Source: Sulfurospirillum diekertiae (GTDB lineage: Bacteria > Campylobacterota > Campylobacteria > Campylobacterales > Sulfurospirillaceae). From it: a stretch of 64,000 bases of DNA. The DNA is taken from contig NZ_CP021416.1 of assembly GCF_002162315.1 (NCBI RefSeq), positions 744,001 through 808,000 of the forward strand, written 5' to 3'. A program made the position numbers and the translations under genes. This document shows positions 8,211 through 18,614 of this stretch, piece by piece; position 1 is the stretch's first letter, and every line of letters begins with the position of its first letter. Below the pieces are notes generated by a model. The model was not told the origin of the DNA. It ran no database searches and saw only the letters and a program-made list of their open reading frames with translations.

Positions 8211-9317
8211 TTAGAGCGAATATTTGATGGAACGGTAGGTCGGGTCAAATCGGAAAGCTAATAGGTTTTCTAAGATACCAAAAAGAGCAAAGAAAGTGAT
8301 AAAACTACTTCCTCCGTAGCTGTAAAAAGGTAATGGAACACCTACTACGGGAGCTAGCCCAATCGTCATAGCAATATTAATGCTCATATAGAAAAATATC
8401 AGTAAAGAGATACCACTGGTGATGACGCGAGCAAAATAGTCTTCTTTCAAAAGAAAATTAAGACTTAAAAGGTGCGTGACTAAAGAGGCATAGCAGACTA
8501 TGAGCCCCAATGCTCCCCAAAAGCCAAGACGTTCAACCGTATAGGCAAAGATAAAATCACTCGTAGCGATGGGAAGGAATTTGTAATGTGTTTGGGTTGC
8601 TTCACTGCGTTCTTTTCCTGTTAATCCACCTGAACCAATGGCAATGATAGACTGCTTAACATGGTAACTTGGCTTTTCAGAGATAAAATCAGTAATACGT
8701 TGCTTTTGGTAATCATGCAAACTATTGTACATGAGAGGGCTGCAAATACCAATGATAATGGCTAATGTAATCCATATTTTTTTATGCACACCAATCACAA
8801 AAAGCGTTCCATAGCCCAACAATACTAAAACCATAGCCGTGCCAAGGTCGGGTTCTTTTGCCACAAGTACAAATGGCAATAGAATATAAAAGCTGAGCTT
8901 AAAAAAAGACTTCCATCCATAGCCATTCTCTTCTGGAGGATTGTTCTTGATAAGGTAGGCAAGCATTAAAATAAAAGCGGGTTTGAAAATTTCAGAAGGC
9001 TGGATGGTAAAATGCACAAAGGGAATTTCTAGCCATCTTCGAGCACCTAGTTTTGCAATGCCAAAAAAATCAACACTCAAAAGTAAAATAATCGTGACCC
9101 AATAAAAAAAAGGAATGACCCACTCAATTTTTTTAATAGGGATAATAAAAAAGAGGAGAAACACAACAAATCCAACCGTGTAATAGACAATCTGTTTATT
9201 GGCCAGCATCGTGTTGGCTTCTGCGATGAGATAATAGGAAATCACGATGATAGGAAGAACGAGTATAGGAATTAAAAAATCAAAATGTGTTAAGATGCGC
9301 CTATCAATTTGAAACAC
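8211..9317 (-). CDS. rodA: Rod-shape peptidoglycan glycosyltransferase RodA (SEDS family)
   Basis: Polytopic SEDS protein of 368 residues with about ten membrane helices. It polymerises lipid II glycan strands in the elongasome together with PBP2, whose gene (mrdA) is at 37.7 kb. Signature stretches: RRWLEIPFVHFTIQPSEIFKPAFIL, KEPDLGTAMVL, IAIGSGGLTGK, VVGVPLPFYSYGGSSFI. It starts with GTG behind AAAGGGATAGA. FtsW is longer and belongs with the division cluster; the length and the lone position next to an RluA gene, as I recall it in Campylobacter, favour RodA. Confidence 0.88.
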   Translation of the reverse strand: MFQIDRRILTHFDFLIPILVLPIIVISYYLIAEANTMLANKQIVYYTVGFVVFLLFFIIPIKKIEWVIPFFYWVTIILLLSVDFFGIAKLGARRWLEIPFVHFTIQPSEIFKPAFILMLAYLIKNNPPEENGYGWKSFFKLSFYILLPFVLVAKEPDLGTAMVLVLLGYGTLFVIGVHKKIWITLAIIIGICSPLMYNSLHDYQKQRITDFISEKPSYHVKQSIIAIGSGGLTGKERSEATQTHYKFLPIATSDFIFAYTVERLGFWGALGLIVCYASLVTHLLSLNFLLKEDYFARVITSGISLLIFFYMSINIAMTIGLAPVVGVPLPFYSYGGSSFITFFALFGILENLLAFRFDPTYRSIKYSL

Positions 9318-9374
9318 TCTATCCCTTTGGAAAGTTTTCGCAAGTATATCAAAAATTAGAAGAAAGTAGGCTGT

Positions 9375-10359
9375 ATGGAGTTTACATGTAAAGAGTCAAA
9401 AAAGGCTTGATGCCGCGATGAGTGAAGCGCTAGAACTACCGCGCAATCAGGTCGAAAAACTCATTAAAAATATCGGTGTTATGGTCGATGGAAAATTGTG
9501 CACAAAGTGCAGTACGAAGCTTGTGGAAGGCAATGTCATTTGTTATGAGTTTGCAGAAGCTGAACAGAGTTCAAGTGAGTATGAAGTTAATTTTGATGTG
9601 CCTATTTTGTATGAAGATGATGATCTTCTGGTGATTAATAAGCCACCGTTTTTAACGGTTCATGGGGCTCCTAGTGTCAAAGAAGCAACACTCGTGGATT
9701 GGCTGAAGTTTAAGCGTATTAATCTTTCTACTATCAGCGGTGAAGAGCGTCATGGTATTGTACACCGCATCGACAAAGAAACCAGTGGTGCGCTAGTGAT
9801 TGCTAAAAACAATGAAGCGCATTTAAGCCTCTCTTCTCAGTTAGAAGATAAAAGTATGGGGCGATACTATCTCGCCATGATTGATTTGCCTCTCAAAGAT
9901 AATATTGTTGTTGAGCTGCCTATTGGACGTAGTGTTAATAATCGTTTGAAAATGGATGTCCTTAAAAAAGATGGACGCATGGCAAAAAGTGCTTTTTCAA
10001 AACTTTTGGTATCTCGTGATGGTAAAAAAGAGCTGATTGCCGCCAAACTTTTTACAGGGCGAACGCATCAGATCAGAGTGCATCTCCAAGCACTCTCTCG
10101 CCACATCTTGGGCGATAGTTTATACGGCTTTAAGAGCCAAAATGGTACAATACCAAGAGTTATGTTACACGCTTATATTTTGTATCTTATGCATCCAAGA
10201 ACAGGGCAATTATTGCAAATAAATGCTCCATTGTGGGATGATTTTGATGCCTATTTAAGACACCATTTCAGTAAGGAAGAGGTAGATGAAAAAATTACTT
10301 TGGATAGTATCGTTAATGGCTTTAAGCTTCATGATCAGTGGTTGCGAAAAGACGCTTGA
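9375..10359 (+). CDS. RluA-family 23S rRNA/tRNA pseudouridine synthase (apparent frameshift at codon 9)
   Basis: N-terminal S4 RNA-binding domain (RLDAAMSEALELPRNQVEKL) followed by the RluA catalytic core with the aspartate in HRIDKETSGALVIAKN, then AAKLFTGRTHQIRVHLQ. As written the frame is open only from 9418 and has no start codon before it, yet it opens three codons into the S4 domain. The ATG at 9375 would encode MEFTCKESKK and continue into KRLDAAM if the six-A tract at 9398-9403 had five. So the true start is probably 9375 and one base separates it from the body; the intact in-frame stretch is 9418-10359, 313 residues. The RNA target is not predictable. The FN3 lipoprotein gene begins inside its 3' end. 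Confidence 0.82.
9381..9392. repeat. Dispersed palindrome TTTACATGTAAA, copy 4
   Basis: Exact copy; would encode FTCK at residues 3-6 of the reconstructed pseudouridine synthase. Confidence 0.9.
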
Positions 10360-11548
10360 AACACCTAAAGAGCCCGTTGTTGATGCTTCTATGCCCAGAA
10401 TAGAAGGCATTCGTACCTTGGCAGGTTCTACAGAAGTTGGTTTTGAATGGACGCCAATCTACAGTTCACAAATCGAAGGGTACTACTTATACCGAATGGA
10501 AGGCAATAGTATGAAAAAGATTGCCACCATTAAAGACAAATACGTATCACACTATGTGGATACGAAACTAAGACCCAACTCAAGCTATAGCTATCAGATG
10601 AGTACCTATTCTGCGGACAAACATGAATCTGCGTTAAGTGCTATGGCAAGCGTAACAACAACAGGACTTGTCGCTAACACTCCAACCGTAGGTGCCATTG
10701 ATTCTGTTTCATTTATCAATGCGGTCTCAGGATTGCCTGCGTGTATTAAAATTATTTGGAGACCACATTCACAGCAGAATGTAGAATATTACATCATTGA
10801 ACGTAACGAATATAAGTCTAATTCATGGGATGAGATTGGCAAAGTTAAAGGTAGATTAAATGCCGAATATATCGACAAAGATATTAAAGATAATTCTGTT
10901 TACCGTTACCGTGTTAAAGTAAAGACCTCTGATGATGTTGTCTCAAAACCAAGTGATACCGTTGAAGCACATTCAAAACCTCTACCTCGTGGCATTACAG
11001 GTGTTAAAGCAACGTCAGATTTACCTAAAAAAATTATTTTGACATGGAGTCCATCAACGACAAGTGATTTTGCTTATTATAAAATCTATCGTTCTCCAAC
11101 ATCAGGTCTGTTCTATACTTTTTTTGGCAAAACAGTCAATACCGAGTTTGAAGATTTAATCAACGATAACGGTAAAACCTATTACTACAGAGTTGTAGCT
11201 GTCGATGTTGATGGTCTTGAATCAAAGCAAGATACCACGGTGGCAGGTATGACACTTTCAGCACTTAATGCTCCTTCTGTCAGTTCAGTGAGACACGATG
11301 GCAATTCTATTTCCATTTCATGGGCTGGGGATGATAATGCAATAAAATACAGTGTCACTAAAGAATTTGAAATCTCTGGTAAAACGAAAAAGCAGAATTT
11401 TACAGGTATCTTTGAAAGTAATTTTGTTGACCAAGATACCGTTCCTGGGGTAGAGTACAAATATAATATTATTGCGATAGATAAATATGGCATTGCCTCT
11501 AAACCTTCGGATAGTGTGCTTATTACTATTCCAAAGGGATCAAATTAA
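10286..11548 (+). CDS. Fibronectin type III repeat lipoprotein (FlpA-like)
   Basis: 420 residues. Signal peptide with lipobox FMISGC (Cys20), so lipid-anchored, then three or four FN3 domains: about 38-125 (GSTEVGFEWTPIYSSQIEGYYLYRM), 135-230 (IKIIWRPHSQQNVEYYIIERNEY), 235-325 (KIILTWSPSTTSDFAYYKIYRS) and 330-420 (SISISWAGDDNAIKYSV). The C. jejuni gene at this place encodes FlpA, a fibronectin-binding adhesin; in a probably free-living organism a host role is doubtful and a structural or surface role is more likely. Strong ribosome site AAGGAAGAGG; the start lies 74 nt inside the upstream gene. Confidence 0.85.
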   Translation: MKKLLWIVSLMALSFMISGCEKTLETPKEPVVDASMPRIEGIRTLAGSTEVGFEWTPIYSSQIEGYYLYRMEGNSMKKIATIKDKYVSHYVDTKLRPNSSYSYQMSTYSADKHESALSAMASVTTTGLVANTPTVGAIDSVSFINAVSGLPACIKIIWRPHSQQNVEYYIIERNEYKSNSWDEIGKVKGRLNAEYIDKDIKDNSVYRYRVKVKTSDDVVSKPSDTVEAHSKPLPRGITGVKATSDLPKKIILTWSPSTTSDFAYYKIYRSPTSGLFYTFFGKTVNTEFEDLINDNGKTYYYRVVAVDVDGLESKQDTTVAGMTLSALNAPSVSSVRHDGNSISISWAGDDNAIKYSVTKEFEISGKTKKQNFTGIFESNFVDQDTVPGVEYKYNIIAIDKYGIASKPSDSVLITIPKGSN

Positions 11549-11551
11549 TTT

Positions 11552-12730
11552 ATGCCGAATTTTCATACGCAAACACTGAAACCTTTAAGTTATCCTTGTA
11601 CGTACAAAGAGACCACATTTAGTTACGAAGCGCACTCTAAAAGGGGCAACAAACTGGTGATGGCCTCAATGCAAGGAGAGCACTTACTGATTCGTATTCA
11701 TCAAAAAGAGGATGGGAATTTACTGGTGAAGGGTGACAAAGTTACTCGCCCAACCCAAGCCTCTTTTTTGCAAAAAGTGTTGATTGATTTTAGAGATGTA
11801 AGTGAAGCCAAAGAGATTTATTCCAATATTGAACCTAAAAATTTTTTAGAAGTCAAGCATTCGCCTTACCTCAAAGAGATTGACTTTTTTGCAAATCACT
11901 TTGACGTGAAAGGTGAAATTTGGATCGAAATTGGTTTTGGAAGTGGACGACACTTACTTCATCAGGCAAAGAAAAATCCACATATTCAATTCATTGGTCT
12001 GGAAATTCATAAGCCTTCGATTGAGCAAGTTTTAAAACAATGTGAACTTCAATCCATTGAAAATATTTTAGTTGTTGACTATGATGCACGCTTGTTTATG
12101 GAGTTCTTGCCTTCTAACGTAGTAGGACGTATCTTTGTGCACTTTCCTGTTCCTTGGGATAAAAAGCCACACCGCCGTGTTTTTTCTGCTGCATTCATTG
12201 AAGAAGCTTTACGTGTTTTGCATGTAAAGGGAACATTAGAGCTTCGAACCGACAGTCCGCTCTACTTTGAGTTCACTTTTGCACAGATGATGCAACTCTC
12301 ACGCGCCGATGTGCATGTGAAAAAAAATGCGGAACTTGAGATTACAAGTAAATACGAAGATCGATGGCGTAAAATGGAAAAAGATATTTACGATGTCATT
12401 TTAACCAATGAAGTGGCTTCTGAGCCCATATCAAAGCCAGACACATTGCATTTTGATATGGATGTTGATTTTAGAAAAATTCGTGACACTTTTAAAGATG
12501 AACTTTTACGAGGAGAGGGCTTTTTTGTCCATTTTGAAGAACTTTTTGAAATTGATGAACAAAGCGGTCTCATTCGCCTCTCTTTTGGTGCCAATGAACG
12601 CAATGAAAAATGTTATATAGCGATACAAAAAGGTCAAGTTTCTTATCTGCCAGATGCAATTTTAGCGACAAAAAGCAACAGAGCAGCTCATACATTAATT
12701 AAAGAGTGGTTTCATGGAATATGTGATTAA
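11552..12730 (+). CDS. trmB: tRNA (guanine-N7-)-methyltransferase
   Basis: Makes m7G46 in tRNA with S-adenosylmethionine. The Rossmann motif WIEIGFGSGRHLL is near residue 126, followed by FIGLEIHKPSIEQVLKQC and HFPVPWDKKPHRRVF, the TrmB PWxKxxH signature. At 392 residues it is much longer than E. coli TrmB (about 240): extra N-terminal (1-120) and C-terminal (about 290-392) parts are usual in this phylum. It overlaps ftsE by 17 nt. Confidence 0.9.
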   Translation: MPNFHTQTLKPLSYPCTYKETTFSYEAHSKRGNKLVMASMQGEHLLIRIHQKEDGNLLVKGDKVTRPTQASFLQKVLIDFRDVSEAKEIYSNIEPKNFLEVKHSPYLKEIDFFANHFDVKGEIWIEIGFGSGRHLLHQAKKNPHIQFIGLEIHKPSIEQVLKQCELQSIENILVVDYDARLFMEFLPSNVVGRIFVHFPVPWDKKPHRRVFSAAFIEEALRVLHVKGTLELRTDSPLYFEFTFAQMMQLSRADVHVKKNAELEITSKYEDRWRKMEKDIYDVILTNEVASEPISKPDTLHFDMDVDFRKIRDTFKDELLRGEGFFVHFEELFEIDEQSGLIRLSFGANERNEKCYIAIQKGQVSYLPDAILATKSNRAAHTLIKEWFHGICD

Positions 12731-13385
12731 AGCCAATGGCTTAAATATTAGCTATGGCCGAGATGAGCCGATCATTACGGATGCAAGTATGCAAATAAAA
12801 GCGCAAGAATTTGTCTTTATTACGGGAAAAAGCGGTAGCGGAAAATCAACGATTATCAAGTCGCTTTACGGTGAGCTTTTCCCTAATCGGGGTGATCTTA
12901 ACGTCTGTGGCATTGATTTTAAAAATATTAGTAGTTCCAAACTTAATCTTCTGAGGCGCTACTTAGGTGTTGTTTTTCAAGACTATAAATTGATTGATGA
13001 GTGGACCGTGGAGCAAAATGTTATGTTGCCCCTCATTATTGGTGGATTTTCAAAAGGTGTTTGTATTAAACAAGCGCATAAGCTTTTAAAACATGTTAAG
13101 TTGTTGCATAAAATCAATAAATATCCATATGAACTCAGTGGTGGTGAGCAACAACGTGTTGCAATGGCTAGAGCTTTGGCTCACAACCCTGTCCTTATTT
13201 TGGCAGATGAACCTACAGGAAATTTGGATAGCTATTCAAGTGAAGTGATTTGGAATTTACTCAAAGGTGCTAAAGAGCATTTGGGTACCACTGTTTTAGT
13301 GGTAACGCATAATATTCCTGCCTCTCTTGGTATTGATTATAAACACTATTTTTTAGAAGGTGGCGTTTTACATGAGGTCAATTAA
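12714..13385 (+). CDS. ftsE: Cell division ABC ATPase FtsE
   Basis: 223-residue ABC ATPase that pairs with FtsX at the septum and drives activation of periplasmic wall hydrolases. Walker A GKSGSGKST (about 39), Q-loop VVFQDYKLI, signature LSGGEQQRVAMARAL, Walker B LILADEPTGNLD and H-loop VVTHN are all intact. The start lies within trmB and the end overlaps ftsX, so the genes are translationally coupled. Confidence 0.94.
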   Translation: MEYVIKANGLNISYGRDEPIITDASMQIKAQEFVFITGKSGSGKSTIIKSLYGELFPNRGDLNVCGIDFKNISSSKLNLLRRYLGVVFQDYKLIDEWTVEQNVMLPLIIGGFSKGVCIKQAHKLLKHVKLLHKINKYPYELSGGEQQRVAMARALAHNPVLILADEPTGNLDSYSSEVIWNLLKGAKEHLGTTVLVVTHNIPASLGIDYKHYFLEGGVLHEVN

Positions 13386-14181
13386 TAGCCATTTTTCGAT
13401 TATGATTTCTGTCTTTGTCTTACTCTTTTCGTTTCAATTTACGAATGTTATCAAGAGTATTGTCAATGACTATGCGACGAAAATAGTGAATGACTATGCC
13501 ATTGTGGTGGTTTCTTCATCAGAGCTCAAAGAAGAAGATCTTAAAAAGCAGATTCCAGAAATTGAGTCTTTATCGGAAATCAGTAGCAAAAAAATATTGG
13601 ATCGCCTTAAAAATGATATGTCATCAAAAAATTTGGCACTTTTACAAGTAGCGCTTCCAAAATTTTACTCATTAAAACTCGAGTCAATTCCCAATAAAAA
13701 AAGGGTTGAAGCGATTAAGCAAAAGCTCTTAAGTATTAGTTCTATAACCCGTATTGAAACGTTTGCTAAGACACATGAAAAGATGTTTAAAATGTTTCTA
13801 TTATTGCAGGCGATGGTCTATATTTTCGCCTTTTTTGTAGCATTTGTAGCCATACTTTTAATCTTTAAGCAGATTCGCATTTGGACGTATGAACATAACC
13901 GTAGAATGTCTATTATGACACTGTTTGGTGCTTCATTTTTTATGAAAAGTGCAATGCTGTACCGTATGACTTTGGTTGATTCCCTCATAAGTTCTATTGC
14001 GGTATGTGCAATATATTCAATAGCTCCTAAAATAACGATTGTGAAAGATTTTGCAGCTGAACTTGACATCATGCTTCCTGAGTTTGATCTTCTTTTTGAG
14101 GGAGGTATCCTTGTTGGCTCTTCTATTTTATTTTCTTTGATTGCCGTAACCATTGTTTCTCGTAAGATAGGGCGTGTATGA
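13372..14181 (+). CDS. ftsX: Cell division membrane protein FtsX
   Basis: Permease-like partner of FtsE, about 269 residues. N-terminal helix (SIMISVFVLLFSFQF), a periplasmic domain of about 110 residues, then three helices near 145-165, 195-220 and 240-265, the FtsX four-helix layout. The ATG at 13372 with AGAAGG 11 nt upstream is preferred over the GTG at 13360, which lacks a ribosome site. The stop overlaps the ATG of the next gene as ATGA, linking FtsX to the M23 hydrolase that it probably controls. Confidence 0.88.
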   Translation: MRSINSHFSIMISVFVLLFSFQFTNVIKSIVNDYATKIVNDYAIVVVSSSELKEEDLKKQIPEIESLSEISSKKILDRLKNDMSSKNLALLQVALPKFYSLKLESIPNKKRVEAIKQKLLSISSITRIETFAKTHEKMFKMFLLLQAMVYIFAFFVAFVAILLIFKQIRIWTYEHNRRMSIMTLFGASFFMKSAMLYRMTLVDSLISSIAVCAIYSIAPKITIVKDFAAELDIMLPEFDLLFEGGILVGSSILFSLIAVTIVSRKIGRV

Positions 14182-15414
14182 AATTAGGATTGTTGAGTGG
14201 CATGACGTTTCTTCTGCCTTTAATGCTGCTGGCAGCTCCATCAGGTAATACCGCGCAGAAAATTGATGAAAAAGCAAAAAACGTTGCAAGAAAAGATGCA
14301 AACTGAAAAACAAATTCATGGTAAACTCCAAGATATAGCGAACGATATCGTAAATGAAGAAAAAGATATTGAAAAAATTAAAGATAAGATTGAAGAGCTG
14401 AGTCGTACAATCAATGACTCGCAAGAAGTTGTTCAACAAAAAAGTGAATATCTGGACAAATTGACGAAAGACACGCAAGCGCTTTCCTCTCAAAAAAAAG
14501 GGTTAGAACAAAAAATTATCAAAATTATTGCAGAGGATTTTTCATTTTATTTAGTTTCTGATAGTGACTATTTAGATAATGAAGATGGGATTTTAGTGGA
14601 TGAAGTGCTTCAGAAAATGGACACCATTATGCGTAAGGAGTTTGGAAAATTAGCAGCCGATTATAAACAAGTCAATGACCAAATTTATTCTCAAAGCCAA
14701 GAAATTAAAAATATTCATGGCGAAATTCAAAGTTCAAAAAGTAAGAAGGATGAACTCGTAGCACTGGAAAAAAAACGTGAAAGTTCAATCCTTGCTCTTA
14801 ATACAAAAAAAGAGGGTTACAAAAAACAGTTAGATGATATTCAAAAAGAACGTGATGAAATTAGAACAACACTTGAGCAACTTAAAATTATTAAAGTTCA
14901 GGAAGAAAATAAGCTTTTAGCTGAAAAAAATGCCGCCAAAAGAGATAAAGGACCTAAAACTGTTGGTGGTGAAGACAATAGTATTAGACAAATTGGATCT
15001 TCGTATCAAAATAGTAACGTAAAAAAATATGTTGGTGAGCGAACCATTGCTCCATTGGACAGTTACAATGTCAAGCGTAAATTTGGAGATTATGTTGATC
15101 CTATTTATAAGATTAAAATCTTTAATGAATCTGTTGTTCTAGCATCTTCAACACCCGATGCTACTGTTAAAAGTGTCTTAAATGGGAAGGTTATTTTTGC
15201 TAAAGATACTGCCTCTATGGAAAAAGTGGTTATTATCGAAAACAGTGATGAAATTCATACGATTTATGCCCATCTCTCAAAAATTGCACCTACAATTCAA
15301 GTAGGACAGAAAATCAAAAAAGGGTACGTCATTGGGCGTATCGACAATGACCTCACCTTCGAAGTGACTCAGAAAAATTTCCACATTGACCCACTGGAAC
15401 TGATCGCAAAGTAA
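14178..15414 (+). CDS. M23 (LytM/EnvC-like) murein hydrolase, frameshifted after the signal peptide
   Basis: Periplasmic coiled-coil protein (about residues 30-240) with a C-terminal M23 domain (about 290-410: IAPLDSYNVKRKFGDYVDP, KVVIIENSDEIHTIYAHLSK). The metal ligands of active M23 enzymes look incomplete: HTIYAHLS keeps one H-x-H-like pair but no clear HxxxD, so it may be an EnvC-type activator. The ATG at 14178 overlaps the ftsX stop (ATGA) and encodes a perfect signal peptide (LPLMLLAAPSG), but that frame stops at 14304; the body is open from 14263 in the +1 frame. Removing one A from the six-A tract at 14276-14281 joins them (DEKAK then TLQEKMQ). Position after FtsEX indicates septal wall splitting. 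Confidence 0.83.
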
Positions 15415-15431
15415 CTTTTTAGGTCTGTTAG

Positions 15432-16199
<768 letters not shown>

Positions 16200-16209
16200 G
16201 GAAAAAAAG

Positions 16210-16425
16210 ATGGAAAGAACAGAAGAAATTACAGCAAGAGCTTTATCGCTTGTCGGTCAAGATCGTTATAAATTAGTCATGATGGTTTCCAAAAGAGCAG
16301 AGCAACTTTCAAATGGTGCAGAGCCTCTGATTAAAGCGGATAAAAACAAACAAAAGTTTACAGACATTGCTCTTCTTGAAATTGCAGAAGGCAAAGTTAG
16401 ATTAGAATCTATTACTGACTGTTAA
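16210..16425 (+). CDS. rpoZ: RNA polymerase omega subunit
   Basis: 71-residue omega subunit that helps assemble the beta-prime subunit. Characteristic RAEQLSNGAEPLI and the region DIALLEIAEGKV. It lies 10 nt after pyrH with AAGGAAAAAAAG as ribosome site and just before spoT, the common rpoZ-spoT order. Confidence 0.93.
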   Translation: MERTEEITARALSLVGQDRYKLVMMVSKRAEQLSNGAEPLIKADKNKQKFTDIALLEIAEGKVRLESITDC

Positions 16426-16437
16426 GTAGTTTGAACA

Positions 16438-18594
16438 TTGGAAGAGTTAATTGAAATTGTCAAAGAGTGTAAAAGCTCTGAAAAAGCGGTAGAACTCTTA
16501 TATAAGTATATAAAGCCAACACCCAACATTGAGAAAGCTGTTACGTTTACGATTGCTAAACACAAAGGGCAGTATCGTAAAAGTGGTGAAGAGTATGTTG
16601 TTCATCCTATCTTAGTGTGCGTTTTTGTCGCATACTTGGGTGGTGATGAGCCGATGATTGTAGCAGGCTTGTTGCACGATGTCGTTGAAGATACTTCATG
16701 CTCTTCTGAAGACATTAAAGCAATGTTTGGTGAGGAAGTTGGACATTTAGTAGATGGTTTAACCAAAATTGTTGAAATACGTGATGTTGAATTAATACCT
16801 TCGTACTCCAATGACAAGCTGGTTGCTTCTGCTCTAACTTTTCGAAAGATGCTTATTGCCTCTATTCGTGATGTGCGTGTATTGGTAGTAAAACTATGTG
16901 ATAGACTTCATAATATGCTCACGCTTGCCGCACTTGATCCTGTTAAGCAGCGTCGTATTGCAGAAGAAACATTAGTAGTATATGCGCCCATTGCGCATCG
17001 TTTAGGTATCTCTTCGATTAAAAATCTCTTAGAAGATTTTAGTTTTTTCTATGTTATGCCCAATGAATATACTAAAATTGATGGGTATATTACAGAACAT
17101 GGTCAACAACTCCAACTAAGACTCAACCATTTTATCTCCAAAATTAAAAATCATATGCTCAAAGAGGGATTTATTGAGAGCGATTTTACGATTCAAAAGC
17201 GTGTTAAACACTATTATTCCATTTATCTTAAAATGCAACGTAAAGGTGTCAGCATTGAAGAAGTTTTGGATCTTTTAGCGATCCGTATTATTGTCCGAAC
17301 TCCTATTGATTGTTACCGAGCCCTTGGCATTGTCCATCAGCATTTTAAGCCGTTGATATCGCGTTTTAAAGACTATATAGCAATACCCAAAGAAAATGGT
17401 TATCAGACGATTCATACAACGGTATTTGATGACAAGTCCATTGTCGAAGCACAAATTCGAACCTATGATATGAATAAAACAGCAGAATATGGTGTTGCCG
17501 CGCATTGGAAATATAAATCAGGTGGTCTTAATCCTAAGCTGGATTGGCTCAATGAGCTTAATAACCAAAATGAAGAGATTGAGAATATTGAAGATTTTTA
17601 TGCCATTGCCAAAGATAATCTCTATACGGAAGATATAGCTGTCTTCTCTCCCAAAGGTGATATCTTTACCCTTCCACGTGGGGCAACTGTTTTAGACTTT
17701 GCGTATGAGGTACATACAGAAGTAGGAACATATGCCGATGAAGCATATGTGAACAAACAAAAAGTACCACTGCTTAGTGAGCTCAAAAATGGCGACATTG
17801 TTCGTATTGTAACGTCAAAAGAGCCAAAATATCGTTGCAGTTGGATCAACAGCGTGAAAACAGGAAAAGCAAAAAGTACGATTCAGTCTAATTGTCGTCA
17901 AAAAATCAAAGAGATTAATCACAAAGTCGCAATTAAAATACTCGCCTATACTTTTGGAGTGGCTGAAAATAAAGTTGAAGCCTGGGTTGAGCAAGAACAT
18001 GCTTCAAAAAAGATTTTTAAAATTTCTACGGATTCTATTTATTTACAAGATGTGGCTAATACATTAAAACTCTATGCTATGCAAGATACAATGCTTTTCC
18101 CTCTGCTCAAGAAAGATCGCTATCACATCAAAAAGCAGAAGTTTGAAAATATCGTCATCTACTCAAATCATCATATTTCTAACGTCTATTTTGACTACTG
18201 TTGTCATCCTAAACGAGGAGATGATATAGTAGGTTTTAAAAAAGGTAATGATGTTTTTGTACATCATAAACTGTGTGAGCGTGCAGCTACTTTGATGGAA
18301 GAAAATGAGCCTATGGTCTTTGTGAAATGGACGAGAGAAGCGCCCGATCGTTACAAATTGATTGTAAGTCTTGAAAACAAGAAAGGTTCTTTAGCCTCAT
18401 TTTTAGCTTATTTGGCTAAAATGCAGATTAATCTGGTGACGATAGAACTCGGTAAGGGCGAAGATGAAGGTCATGCAGATTATTTTGAGATGATTTTGGA
18501 ATTGCCCGATAAGAATGTTAATGCCGTACGGGATAATCTCAAAGGGAAATACCGAGTGATTGAATTTATTTCAGTTAATGATGCCTATAAATAA
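16438..18594 (+). CDS. spoT: Bifunctional (p)ppGpp synthetase/hydrolase (RelA/SpoT)
   Basis: 718 residues, the only RSH protein expected in this phylum. HD hydrolase domain about 25-180 with HDVVEDT and CDRLHNM, both needed for hydrolysis; synthetase domain about 235-345 with YYSIYLKMQRKG and HTTVFDDKSIVEAQIRT; TGS domain about 390-450 (VFSPKGDIFTLPRGATVLDFAY); a helical and zinc-finger-like region with YCCHPKRGDDIVGF; and a C-terminal ACT domain. The start is TTG at 16438; an in-frame stop six nt upstream rules out an earlier start. Confidence 0.94.
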   Translation: MEELIEIVKECKSSEKAVELLYKYIKPTPNIEKAVTFTIAKHKGQYRKSGEEYVVHPILVCVFVAYLGGDEPMIVAGLLHDVVEDTSCSSEDIKAMFGEEVGHLVDGLTKIVEIRDVELIPSYSNDKLVASALTFRKMLIASIRDVRVLVVKLCDRLHNMLTLAALDPVKQRRIAEETLVVYAPIAHRLGISSIKNLLEDFSFFYVMPNEYTKIDGYITEHGQQLQLRLNHFISKIKNHMLKEGFIESDFTIQKRVKHYYSIYLKMQRKGVSIEEVLDLLAIRIIVRTPIDCYRALGIVHQHFKPLISRFKDYIAIPKENGYQTIHTTVFDDKSIVEAQIRTYDMNKTAEYGVAAHWKYKSGGLNPKLDWLNELNNQNEEIENIEDFYAIAKDNLYTEDIAVFSPKGDIFTLPRGATVLDFAYEVHTEVGTYADEAYVNKQKVPLLSELKNGDIVRIVTSKEPKYRCSWINSVKTGKAKSTIQSNCRQKIKEINHKVAIKILAYTFGVAENKVEAWVEQEHASKKIFKISTDSIYLQDVANTLKLYAMQDTMLFPLLKKDRYHIKKQKFENIVIYSNHHISNVYFDYCCHPKRGDDIVGFKKGNDVFVHHKLCERAATLMEENEPMVFVKWTREAPDRYKLIVSLENKKGSLASFLAYLAKMQINLVTIELGKGEDEGHADYFEMILELPDKNVNAVRDNLKGKYRVIEFISVNDAYK

Positions 18595-18614
18595 TCGAAT
18601 AAGGAAATGATAGA

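Noticed and set aside
12217-12228. TTTGCATGTAAA in trmB as a palindrome copy
   Set aside because: The mismatch breaks the left arm; with this many exact copies, isolated asymmetric variants are better left uncounted.
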